In this document: in pieces, positions 11,696-23,206 of the stretch
Position numbering within the stretch: the stretch's first letter is position 1
How the letters are laid out: every line of letters starts with the position of its first letter
Origin: Aselliscus stoliczkanus
Taxonomy: Eukaryota; Chordata; Mammalia; Chiroptera; Hipposideridae
Length of the DNA stretch: 64,000 bases
Reading direction: 5' to 3'
Assembly (NCBI GenBank): GCA_033961575.1
Contig: CM066731.1
Coordinates: 132,239,001-132,303,000 of the forward strand
The notes under the pieces: generated by a model
What the model was told of the DNA's origin: nothing
Database searches by the model: none
What the model saw: the letters and a program-made list of their open reading frames with translations, nothing else
Position numbers and translations under genes: made by a program

Positions 11696-13404
11696 AGAGA
11701 TTCTGATTTTTCCCTTCCCTTGACGCCCAAGTGAAATTATATGTGGTGTAATGAGGGGCGTTATTGGTAGGCATGTGTTGCAAATGTGAATCCTGTGGAG
11801 TTGAGGAAAAGGAGGCTGATGTAGGGAACAGGAAGTCCGTGAGGGTCTTTGGACATCTGGGTAATGTGTCCAGGGAAGGGAGTATTGGCTGGTGGTGTTT
11901 TAGATTTGGTGGGAGAGACTAAACACAGGAAGATGTTACGGGTTGACTGCAATTCTCTAGGAGTTAAGTAGAGAGAAAGAATAGGACTTGTTATCTGAAT
12001 GTTTGATGGCAGGAAAAGTGGAAGCTAGAAAAAGCAAAGGGGACCAGGCACTGTACTACACATAACCATTTTTCAAAGCGGGTATTGTTTCTATGTTATG
12101 CAAAGTAAAACCTACAAAGATTTAATACCAATCTAAGTAATTTAGGATTTAAGTGGGAAATTTGGGCTCTAAATTCAGGTCTGTTTGACTTTAAAATGTA
12201 TGTAGCATAATGCTCTAACATAGTGATTTTAGTTTCTGGTTTCTAAGAGACTAATAGGAAAAGGACACCTGGAATGGGGCAAGTTTTAAGGGTAAGATGA
12301 ATTTACCTTTGAGGTTTGATGTGCTGGTAGGTTGTTCAGCAAGCTTTTGGAAAAGTATCATTTGGCTTTAGAGAGAGGAGGGACATACAATAATGGAAAT
12401 TATTTCCATAGATGTGACTATCGACAAAGACCCCAAGGGAGACCATAAGTAATTGAGGAAGAGAGAGAGGACAAAGGCTTCACTAACAGTACTATGTCCG
12501 TGTTAGAATGAAATGGGATCAGGAATGGAAAAGTTGGGGAAAGAGTAGAAAATTATGAGGAGAAATAGGAAGTGTAGCATCACCCAAAACAAGGAAAATA
12601 CTTTTATATACAGGGAAAGATTGTCAAAGCTGTTGAATCTTTCAGATTTCAAGGATACAGACCTAATAAGGCAATTAGGAGAAAAATAGTTCGGGGTCAG
12701 TAGTTTCAGAAGAGAATTTACACAGGAACCAGTGTGTGATGAATTAAAAAACAAGATGGTGAAGTTAGAGAAACAGACTAAAGTCTGTAAGGCACTTTTG
12801 AGATCTTGAAAAAAAGAGAAGAAATGTGAGAGAAATCAAGGGCATGGTAGCTAGAAGAAAAAGTAAGTTCTAGGGAAGATATTTGATAGAACAAATTGGG
12901 CATCTTTATATTTTGATAAAGTAAGAGATAGTTGCAAGCGTAGAAGTTAGAAAAGCAAGTGACAAAAGGAAAGTGACTTTCTTAAAATAAAAATACTTTA
13001 ATAATATGAAAAATAATAAATAACACCTACAATCAACCACTAAAAATTATGTAAATTAAAAGCCCTTCTTAACATCTCCAATTTACAAACCCCTCTCATA
13101 TTCCATCTTTCCTGTTAATAGTTTGGCACAAAGGTTTTCCAACTTTTTCCTTTTTTAAATAAGCATCTCTCTCTGTCTTTATACTTTTTGTTGTTAAATT
13201 AAAATGGTGCCATATGAATGTTTCCAAATTGCTTCTTTTAGTATATCCATCCCAGAAAATTTTCTAGGTCAATACAGACACTCAAATATCAAATCCGTCT
13301 TATTCTTTTTGACAGGTGCATAACCTGCTTCTGTTTGGCTAGATTGTAATTTATATAGAATTCCTTCATTGGTGAACTTTTCTTGGTACCGTAATTCTGA
13401 AAAG
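11696..13404. other. Intergenic DNA, nothing firmly recognised
   Basis: Purine-rich around 11950-13000, with phrases like agggagaccataag and aagatggtgaag suggesting old repeats that I cannot place. No gene was seen. Confidence 0.4.
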
Positions 13405-13925
13405 AGGATTGCTGGGTGTGGGGCTGAATCATAGCCCCCAAAGATCCATGTTCTAACCTCTGGAACTTATGAATATTTCCTTATGTGGCAAGAGATACTT
13501 TGCAGATTGGATTATTAATTTAATCACAACTACTAGACATTGAAATAGTAAGGTTATCCTGGATTATCTGAGTAGGCCCTAAATATAATTACTAATGTCC
13601 TTATGAGAGGTAGACAAAGGGAAATTTTACTACAGAACAAGAAGGCCATGCATGTGATGACAAAAGCAGAGAGAAGCAGTGTTGGAGAAACAGGTGTTAT
13701 GTCCCTGGCATAGAAGGAAGAGGACAGAGCCTCTAAAAGCCAAGGAATAGTTAGCCTGCAGAAATTAGAAAAGGCAAGGAAACAGATTCTCCAAATGAAA
13801 CCAGTTTTGTTGAGACCTTAATTTTAGCCCCTTAAGACTCATGTCAGATTTCTGGCCTCCAGAACTGTAAAAGATAAATTTGTGTTGGTTTAAACCACCA
13901 AATTTGTGGTAATTCACTATTACCT
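13405..13925 (+). repeat. MLT1-like LTR, sense
   Basis: Reads ggctgaatcatagcccccaaag, then cttatgtggcaagagat, ggccctaaatataatt, tgtccttatgagagg, tctggcctccagaactg and ends in tttaaaccaccaaatttgtgg. These landmarks come in the order of a MaLR MLT1 LTR. Confidence 0.7.
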
Positions 13926-14045
13926 CCTCTGAATTTGATTACATCTGCAAATACCCTGTTTCCAAATAAGGCCACATTCATATGTATTGAAGGTTAGGAC
14001 TGGAACATATCCTTCGGGGGGACACAGTTGAATCCACACACCTGT
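13926..14045 (-). repeat. MaLR-like LTR fragment, antisense
   Basis: The words gattacatctgcaaatacc, tttccaaataaggccac and cggggggacacagttg match the antisense end of an MLT1-type LTR, butted against the sense copy. Confidence 0.5.
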
Positions 14046-14689
14046 ATAAAAAGAAAGTCAATTCATCTGTCAGGGTTTTAAATTTTTATCTCTGGGAACT
14101 TGCTAGTGAGGGCTGGAATTGTTATTGCCTCACCCAAATTACAAAATTATTGCTAGATTTGAGATTTCAGGAAATCCCAGAGAACATAGGGAAGATGATG
14201 GGTATTGTAAAGATAATGAGTTTGGTATGGATCAGAAATATCCCATAGTATATACACGTAGCATGTCATTTTTATAGTTAATAATTGAGCAAAACTATAT
14301 TCCCAAGACAGCCAGGATGGGATAGGGAGCAGCACACAGTGTTTTTCTGTGTGGTGGGTTCATCGGCATTTATTATTGACCTTCATATTGACTTTTTGTA
14401 TGTATTAATATGCAACAAAACAACACGTATGAGTTATGCATTAATGTAAAATTGTGCCTATATTTTCAAAAATGGCATAGATAGAAAATATGCTTTGAGG
14501 ACGGAGCTTCACGTACTGAGCCCACAAATCGACATTAGAAAGCTGCCCCAATTGTTCCTTCGAGCCAACTTTTTCAAGTGTTACTTGGAACCGGTGACGG
14601 AGCCCTGAGTAAACTCGCGCTAATTATGAAACGTGGTGCAAAAGCATTCCCACAATCCTAGATTCAAAGCAGGCTCGTCAACTACTCAG
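14046..14689. other. Upstream flank of the NUP35 promoter
   Basis: AT-rich up to about 14500, then rising GC and CpG content towards the promoter. No gene was recognised. Confidence 0.5.
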
Positions 14690-14775
14690 TGAAATCCTTC
14701 TCGGAGTCTGCGCAGAGACGTTGCCCTATTCCAAAATGACGGCTCCGGCGTCAACAACGTCAGTATAGCGCATAT

Positions 14776-14783
14776 CCGGAAGT
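14776..14783 (+). promoter_or_regulatory. ETS-like site
   Basis: The word CCGGAAGT is the core recognised by ETS/GABP factors, common in CpG-island promoters. It lies about 95 bases upstream of the NUP35 ATG. Confidence 0.55.
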
Positions 14784-14828
14784 TACGCAGCCCCCTTCGG
14801 TAGCGCGCCCTACCCGTGGGGAGAGTTT

Positions 14829-14838
14829 CCGCCATTTT
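14829..14838 (-). promoter_or_regulatory. YY1-like site
   Basis: CCGCCATTTT is the reverse complement of the YY1 core AAAATGGCGG. It lies 40 bases upstream of the ATG, where YY1 sites often sit near the transcription start of housekeeping genes. Confidence 0.55.
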
Positions 14839-14876
14839 TGAAAATCGGGAAGGTCCACAGCTTAGTTGCCACCGCG

Positions 14877-14916
14877 ATGGCAGCGTTTGCCGTGGAACCC
14901 CAGACGCCCACATTGG
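14877..14916 (+). CDS. NUP35: NUP35 coding exon 1
   Basis: Encodes residues 1-13 and the first base of Gly14. The donor GTGAGTG begins at 14917. The exon lies inside the CpG-rich promoter, and its 5' UTR start cannot be fixed from sequence. Confidence 0.95.
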
Positions 14917-17007
14917 GTGAGTGAAAAACTGCTTCTCTTTTCTGGCACTGCGATTCACGCCGTGGGCGCGGGCCACACTGAAAAGCAGTCATCAGGAGCT
15001 GGTCAGGCAGCTTCGGGAGCGGAGGGGTACCCTTTGGCTCGCTCCCAAGTTCCTAGTCAGCCCCCCGCTGAAGCATCACCCTCGCTCCCAGGGTGGCTCG
15101 CGAAGCCGCGGGCCTTGCGTAGGCTGAGGAAACGGCCGTCCAATGTGGACGGACCCGTTTTGAGCCCCCCTACGCCAGTCCGCCCGACCTGCCGATATGT
15201 GAGACCCTCAGCACGCTAGACGTGATGCTGCGTGTCGGGATTCCGGGCAACGTCGGTGGGAAGGGACTTGGCGGCGTACACGTGAGTGGGCGGTGCCCTG
15301 GGGCGTGGTGACGGACCTCTGCGCCTGGGTCACCAGGGCTGCTGGCTCCCGTGTGATTCCTGCCCTCTCCTGGGCTGGACGCGTGAATCCTGTAACATTT
15401 ATTTAATCAGGTGATGGCAGGCATCGAGATGCTGGCCTTCATTGGAAGCTAGGAGTTCTCAACGATTTTCCCTGCCTTCATCTCACCAAATATTGTAGGA
15501 GGTCTTTTTCTCCAATCAGTCATGTAAATGAAATTGTGAAAACTCAATCCCATTAGGTCATGGGGAGCATTGCTGGAATGGGTCGTTGAAACAAATTAAA
15601 AAGTTAACAGGCCCGGTTCGGGTCCCACATATGAGGGCCAGTGACACTGCCCTCAAAAAAAAACAAACAGAATGCCGATTTCCTTTTTGTCTGCTGAGTT
15701 TGGGGACTTGTGAGAACCGTCGACTATTTGAGAAAAGAAAATAAACCGTCTACTGTCATATGTTATAAAATTAGGTTACAACTTTCCGAGTTTGGAAAAG
15801 GGAGCAAGTGTGATATCAATCTGTAGAATAAGGGTGTTTTGTTTGTTTTGATTGGAAGGGTATATAATGCTTTCCATGTTTAGTCGAAAATAAGTTTCTT
15901 TTGAGAATAGAGTAACGTGAACTGTTTCAGTATTAGTCATAAAATGTTAAGTGCATAATGTCAGTGGAGATACTCCGCTACATTTAAATTTACATACAGA
16001 TGCTAGTCTAGGTATTTGTTTTGTATTATTTTAGCGATCGGAAAACTTCGTTTCCAGTTCCACAGTTTTCAACTCAGCGGAAACATTTTGCAGTGCATAT
16101 TTCTTGGGATTACAAATGTGAATAAACCTGTCCCTCTCGCCTGACATTAGCTGATATTAATTGTTCAAGTCCACATTATTTCAGATATTCTAGGTGATGA
16201 ACAAACATGTCCCCAGCACCTCGTTCTATATTAAAACTGAGGGTTACTTCAACAAACAGTTGTAGCTTAGTAAGGAGGCACAGTGCATGTCATTTTATTT
16301 TATTTTATTTATTATTTTTTTTAGAGGGCAGTGTCACTGGCCCTCATATGTGGGATCCCAACCGGGGCCGCTGGCATCACAAACCAGCTCTTAACCACCG
16401 CGCCACTCGGCCGGCCCTAGTACATGTCATTTTAGAAATACATACTGTGTAATGGAATTGGAAGACGCACAATCCATTGGTATACATAGCTCTCTGTTTA
16501 ACTGAATGTTAGCCTAAGAAAGGTCATTAGTAACAGTCTGATTAAGAGTTCTTTGTTGCCCTCACTCTGGTGCTTTCTACTGTATCATATGTCCAGATGT
16601 ATCAGAACTTTTCCTGACTTATTCATTATAATTGCCATATATTATTTCTTTTGGGGGATGGGAGAGTGAAGGTAGTTGGTGGTAAAATTTTGTATTAATT
16701 ACTATGGGTTTTTAATATCTGTTGAGAAAATGGTTTTGTTTAGACTTTTGCTTTGATTTTCGTGTATGTTCTTTGGAAATATGTAATAGTACCATAGTAA
16801 CATAGTAACTAGCACTTTAAAATACTTACAATGTAGGAGTGATGGTTAGCTCAGTTGGTTAGAGCCTGGTGCTGATAACACCAAGGTTGCTGGTTCGATT
16901 CCCGCATGGGCCACTGAGCTGCGCCCTCACTAAAGAGTCAACAATGACATTGTAGCCTGAAAGTAGTGTGTAACCAGTGGCCATGGCTGTTCCCCAATAA
17001 AATAAAA

Positions 17008-17053
<46 letters not shown>

Positions 17054-20000
17054 ATATACACAACATACAAAGTTAAAATAATAATTACAATGTAATTATA
17101 GTTCTTCCTGCTTGTTTTATCTTTTTCCTTTTTTATACACTTGCATTGTTTTTATCTAGGTTTATAAGAAGAAATAAGAGGAAGAATAAATAATTGACAG
17201 CATTTGGATGCAAGAAACAAGTTTTTGAGGCTGTTTTTTTTTTTTTTAAGATTTTATTGGGGAATTGGTGGAGGGGAACAGCGTTGGGGAATTGGGGAAG
17301 GGGAACAGACAAGTTGCTGTCTTTTTCTTCTTCAGTTTTAGTTGCGGAGGATGTTGCCTCACTGTTGGTATCGTCATTGCGCTCCTCCCGGATGAGGCAG
17401 ATGGGTCGCCGGCCTCTGGATGTTGAGGCTGTTTTGAAGTTAAGGAATGGTTAAGATGATATAAATAACATACAAAACGTTTGCTATTTCTGAGTGCCAT
17501 GAATCACATTCAGGCTTGTCGCATAGTTGAAAAATTAAATTTTAATTGGCAGAAATTGTAAATTTTTCATTTATACATTAGTCACTCAGTTTTGGCTGTT
17601 GTAAGACACCACTATAATAATAACTAATATTTGTTGAACATTTACTGTATATTAGGCATTGGGTCAAGTGCCTTACTTATAATTGCAATGAAAGCTCTGA
17701 GTGGGTGCTATGATTATGTTTTTTGTTTTTTTTTAAGATTTTATTGGGGAATAGGGAAAGGGGAACAGTGTTGGAGAATTGGGGAAGGGGAACAACCAAG
17801 TTGTCCTTCAATTTTAGTTGTGGAGGGCGCAGCTAGCCCAGCTCCAAGTCCAGTCGCCATCCGTCTGCCCCTCATTCACAGCTCGAGGCCTCTCAGCTCA
17901 AGGTGCCATCTTCGATCTTAGTTGCTGGTGGGTGTAGCCCACCATCCCATGTGGGAGTCGAACCAGAAACTGTGTTGCTAAGAGCACTCACTGTGCTCAC
18001 TGAGCCATCTGGCCGGCCCTGATTATGCTCCTTTTGCTGAGAGACATGAACACAGGTCTCAGACTCCAGAGTCCATATTTTCCTTACTGTGCTGTTTTGC
18101 TCTGAAATTAGAGTAAGTTATAGCTTCCTTATTCATAATAGGAATAATAATACCTACCTTGTAAATTGTGAAGATTAATTTTCAATAGATGACTGTGAAG
18201 TATCAGCTCTCTTAAATTGGTTATATCAGTGAAACCTGAAAGTTATTCCTAACTTTAAAATGAAATACTTTTTTAAAAAAATCCAGAAAGTAAACTTTGC
18301 AAAGCTTTGAAATGTTTCTTAGTTGGAATGCTAATCATTACTATGATTTCATATGTGCTCTGTGCGCATGAGTTCACTTCATTCCAAAAATGATTTACAG
18401 TTTTTGTATGTGGGAAAGTAAAAAATGAGATCTATATCACAGACTAAACCCATTGTTTGACTTGGTAAGACTTTGTAAGTAACTTGTACACCCTGTCCAT
18501 ATTTTTGGTTGTTAATAGTAGAATCTGACCCAGAAATACAAAGAAGTTTTCCGGAATGTATTAGGGACTTTTTTATATAATAAAAAATTTTTTATTTAAA
18601 TATAAGTGTTGAGGGGATGGCTGGGTGGCTCAGTTGGTTAGAGCACGTACTCTTAACAACAAGGTTGCACCCACCACAGCTAGGAATGAAGGACAACAAC
18701 TTGACTTGGAGCTGATGGGTCCTGGAGAAACGTAATGTTCCCCTTCTCCAATTCCCCAATAAAACCTGAAATAAATAAATATAAGTGTTCATTCTTAAAC
18801 CTGTGAAATAATGCTAAAAAAAAATCAGTCAGGGATTAATATTGTTAATACAAAAGTCATATTTTTCTAGAAATAATTTTTATTGGTTTTTAAAATAATA
18901 AATTTAACTGGTTCTACAGTATTTTAACAGTATTGATTGCATTTTCAAAATTATTTATGCTAGATTCTTACATCTTTTTTGTTGGATAGTATAACATTAA
19001 AGTTGTTTATTTTTTTAATCATTTAGGATCTGAACCAATGATGCTGGGTTCACCCACATCTCCAAAGCCAGGGGTTAATGCCCAGTTCTTACCTGGATTT
19101 TTAATGGGGGATTTGCCAGCTCCAGTGACTCCACAACCTCGATCAATTAGTGGCCCTTCAGTAGGAGTAATGGAAATGAGATCACCTTTACTTGGAGGTA
19201 GGTAAATTGCTTAAAATAGTTTCATAGTACTAGTAGTATACGAACTAGAATTTTAAAAAGAGTAATGGTAGATCTTTCACCTTATTAATCCATTTATGAA
19301 TTAAAAATTATGTAATGGCTTTATTTATTTATTTTTTAAAGATTTTATTGGGGAATTGGGGGAGGGGAACAGTGTTGGGGAATTGGGGAAGGGGAACAGA
19401 CAAGTTGCTGTCTTTTTCTTCTTCAGTCTAGTTGTAGAGGACGTTGCTTCACTGGCCCATGTTGGTATCGTCATTGCGCTCTTCACGGATGAGGCAGCTT
19501 GGTCGCCGGCCTCTGGATGGTTGCTCACCGCGGCTATTGGCAGCTCACGCTGGTTGCTGGCTGCTCACGCTGGGTGCTGGCTGCTCACGCTGGGTGCCGG
19601 CCGCCCACTGTAGCCTATGGCAGCCCACTGCAGCAGGAGTTGCACAGCCTACGCCATCGCCGGGGCTTGCACAGCCCATCTCCAGGTGGAGCTGTTGTTA
19701 GCTGTAGAGGGCAGTGTCACTGGCCCTCATATATGGGATCCGAACCGGGGCCTCTGGCATCCCCAAACCAGCTCTTAACCAATGCGCCACTCGGCTGGCC
19801 TGTAATGGCTTTATTTTTTATTTTAAGACTCTTGAAATGAGGTGTAAGCAGTGTAAGCTACAGTAGTTCCCCCTGCTTATCCTCAAATGATGTGTTCCAA
19901 GATCCCCAGGGGATGCCTGACCCACTGATAGAACCAAACCTTGTATATAGTATACTATGCTTTTTCCTATACATATGTACCTGTGATGAATAATTTATAA

Positions 20001-23000
20001 ATTAGGCACAGTAAGAGTTTAACAATAACAACTAATAATAAAATAGAACAATTATAACAATATAGTGTAATAAAATTGTGAGTGTGAGCTCTCAAAATAT
20101 CTTATTGTACTGTATGTACAGTGTGGCTACACTGGACAAAGAGATGATTCACAGCCCAGGTGGACAATGAGATTTCATCATGTTATTCATGGTGGTGCAC
20201 AATTTAAAACTTATGAATTGTTTATTTCTGGAATTTTCCTTTTAATATTTTCATACTGAGGGTATCTGAAACTGCAAACAGCACAACTGCAGTTAGGGGG
20301 ACTACTGTACTATATAATTCAAAGACTCATTAAAAATATGCTTACTACATTTCATCTAATTTTAAGCTAGATGCCACTGATTGGAAAACTCAAGTTATTT
20401 TGAGTACTAAGATGCCACTGATTGTAAAACTCAGTTATCTTTGAGTACCACTAAGAAAGAAAAATATTAAATATGCTATAATACCAAGATCCATTTTTTT
20501 TGTCAGTTATTCCTATGTCAGAAGTGTGTGTGGAGGGGAGAAATATGGTTAACATGGACTGAATTCAGTTCAAATAATTCATCTTATAATATAATATAAT
20601 AGAATAGAATAGAATAGAATAATATAATTATAATAAAATAAACAATATAAATATAATAAATATAATAAAATAATAATATAAATATTATAATATAATATAA
20701 TAATATAATTATAATAACATAATATAATATAATATAATAGCAAATATTCAGTCAAAAGAAGTGTAATTTGAAAATTTCTAGATATGAATTCTACTTATAG
20801 TCAGAGTGAACTAAGATTCTCACTTGTAGTGTTTAGTGAAAGGACTTACTTCACAAACGAGAAGTTTTTTACATAGAATATGCAGTCATCAGCACAGAAT
20901 GTTGTTACCTAAATGCAACATGTATTTTTTACAGGATGCTTTAGTAAAGATATATTTTAAAAAATAACTTGGAAGTTTTGACTATGAGTAGTGAGAATTA
21001 GGTACAAAAATGATGCAATTCCAAATGTGAGCTAATATCCTTTTTGTGAGCTAATATCCTTTTAGTAGATGTTTAAATGTAAACTCTTCTTACTTTAATT
21101 GTCTTTAAAGTATTGTTTTGTTTTAAAGTGATTTATTTTATATATGTATATGTATGTACTTGTATATAGGATTCATCAGGGACAATTATCATAAATTATA
21201 TTTGAAGCAATTTAAAATATTCTGGACAGTTTTTTGTTTTGTATGGATTTCAAACGTGTTACTATTTTAACTACAATATATTGAGTACTATGAGCTGGGC
21301 AGTATGCTAAATATTTTATGTTATTTTCATTCTTTTATTAATCTGATGGGATAGGTAGTAGTATCCCTATTTTTCAGAAGAGGAAACTTAAGCTGAATGC
21401 AATAAAGACCTTGCCAAAGCTCACTTGTTAGCAAGTGACAGAGGTGAAGCCCAGGTTAGTCCAGTTCTATGCCTGTGCCCCGAATAGCTTATGCTGTGCT
21501 GTCCAGGCTCAGAGGTTAGTCTTACAGAGGGCACGGGCTGCTTCACTATTTGGCATTGCAGATTCTCTGACTTAATAAGACATCTTTATGTTCCTAAAAG
21601 TTGGTCTTTATATCTTTATTATGTACTTAAATTTAGTTTTATTGTGAGAAACATGAATGGGATCTGTTTCGTTTTGAACAAATTTCACATTAGAGGATTA
21701 TATTTATTCAAGTTTATACAAACTGGAGTTGTTTAATACCTATTTTCAAGTGAGAAATAGGATCAAGTTTTGTATTGACATGGTAAGCGTTTTGTAGAGA
21801 AAGCAAAGTTACATTTTTTACTAAAAACTAAAATTTCTATTTACTTATTCTGGAATCTTTTATTCGAAGTGCAGTCTATGGATCCCCAGCATTGGCATCA
21901 CTGGGAGCTTGTTAGAAATTCATAATCTCAGCCTCTACCTGACACATTCTGAATCAGAATCTGAATTTTAACAAGCTCCTTAGTTGACTTGCATATGTAG
22001 TAAAGGTTGAGAAGACAAGAGTTTAAGTCAATATTTTAAGTATATAAATTAAAAAAAAAAATCTTAGAAAGATGGAAGATTTCTTTTTCTCACCTGAATC
22101 TATTTTTTATACATTGTAGGTGGGTCACCACCACAACCAGTGGTACCAGCTCATAAAGATAAAAGTGGGGCTCCACCGGTTAGAAGTATATATGATGACA
22201 TTTCCAGTCCAGGACTTGGATCAACACCTTTAACTTCAAGAAGACAGGTGATACACATAATCTCATTCATGATCCACAATTAATTATTTCATATGTGGCT
22301 ATCCGGTGAGAGTCAGTAATTTGAAATGTTTCCATGAGGTCTATTTTAGTGTAACTTTGTTGCACAGAATAAGCATTAAGGACATTTATCATAGAATCTA
22401 TTAAATTGTGTTTATCATGAAATGTACTTAAAAATGGAATAGAACTCCAGATTATTTTCTCATAGGTAATTCTGTGGAATTATGGTTTAAGTCATTTCAA
22501 TTCTTTAAAAAGTTCAATATTTATACATAATTCTTTGCAGAACAAATGAAAATTCAGGGTTTTTTTGCAGATCTTCGGCACCGTGTAATGATTTAAGGCC
22601 TTTGTCTTAGGAATTGTTTTAATATAAGACCACTATCCTTTTAGATCTAAGTTTGCAGTTTACTTACTTTACTAAAAACACTGCCTCCTGCATATTTAAG
22701 AGTTGATCGTTTAGTGTGTTCCTGATGTAGGTGTTCTGATGCTGATGTTTTGGCTGGTGTAGGTGTAGGTGTTCTGATGGTGTCATTTTCACTTATAGAT
22801 TATGCAAGATAGAGATTCTCTGCTTTGATGGGACTGATTGCTACAAGAAAGTGTCTAACACAGAGTTCCTGTGGTGCAGGCCCTGTTCTTACAGCTTAAG
22901 TCATTTGTGAAGGGTAAGGCAGCTGGTCTAGCAGAGCAGGCTTTCAATCCAGGTAGCCTGAAGTCTAGAATCAATGTTTGTAACGGCCATGCTGTGCAGA

Positions 23001-23161
23001 TACAGCTGTGATAACTCTTGGTTGTCACTTTGAAGGTGATTTGGATTTCTTTTTTAAAGTAGGAATTTAGTAGCTTTTATAGTCAGAGGTGTTCTCTCCT
23101 ATCACTATTGTGCTTAGTACATACAAAGTAATAGGACATACAAAGTAAGTATATCTATCTG

Positions 23162-23206
<45 letters not shown>

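Larger units (their letters stand above)
14690..15400 (+). promoter_or_regulatory. NUP35: CpG-rich NUP35 promoter
   Basis: CpG dinucleotides are frequent from about 14690 through exon 1 into the start of intron 1, in contrast with the AT-rich flanks. No TATA box is visible near the start codon. This is the pattern of a housekeeping CpG-island promoter and fits a constitutively needed nuclear pore gene. Open frames on both strands here are by-products of GC richness. Confidence 0.8.

Noticed and set aside
14686..15219. Several open frames on both strands around NUP35 exon 1
   Set aside because: They follow from CpG-island composition. The real frame is the 13-codon exon start at 14877 ending at a GTGAGTG donor, confirmed by the in-phase exon 2.
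16840..16915. tRNA gene candidate
   Set aside because: It has A- and B-box-like words but no complete cloverleaf, and it is the head of a SINE with target duplications and a tail.
19356..19840. Frames of 85 to 113 codons rich in Trp, Leu and Ala repeats
   Set aside because: They translate the tandem block of the composite SINE. Similar frames appear at every other copy, so they are not genes.
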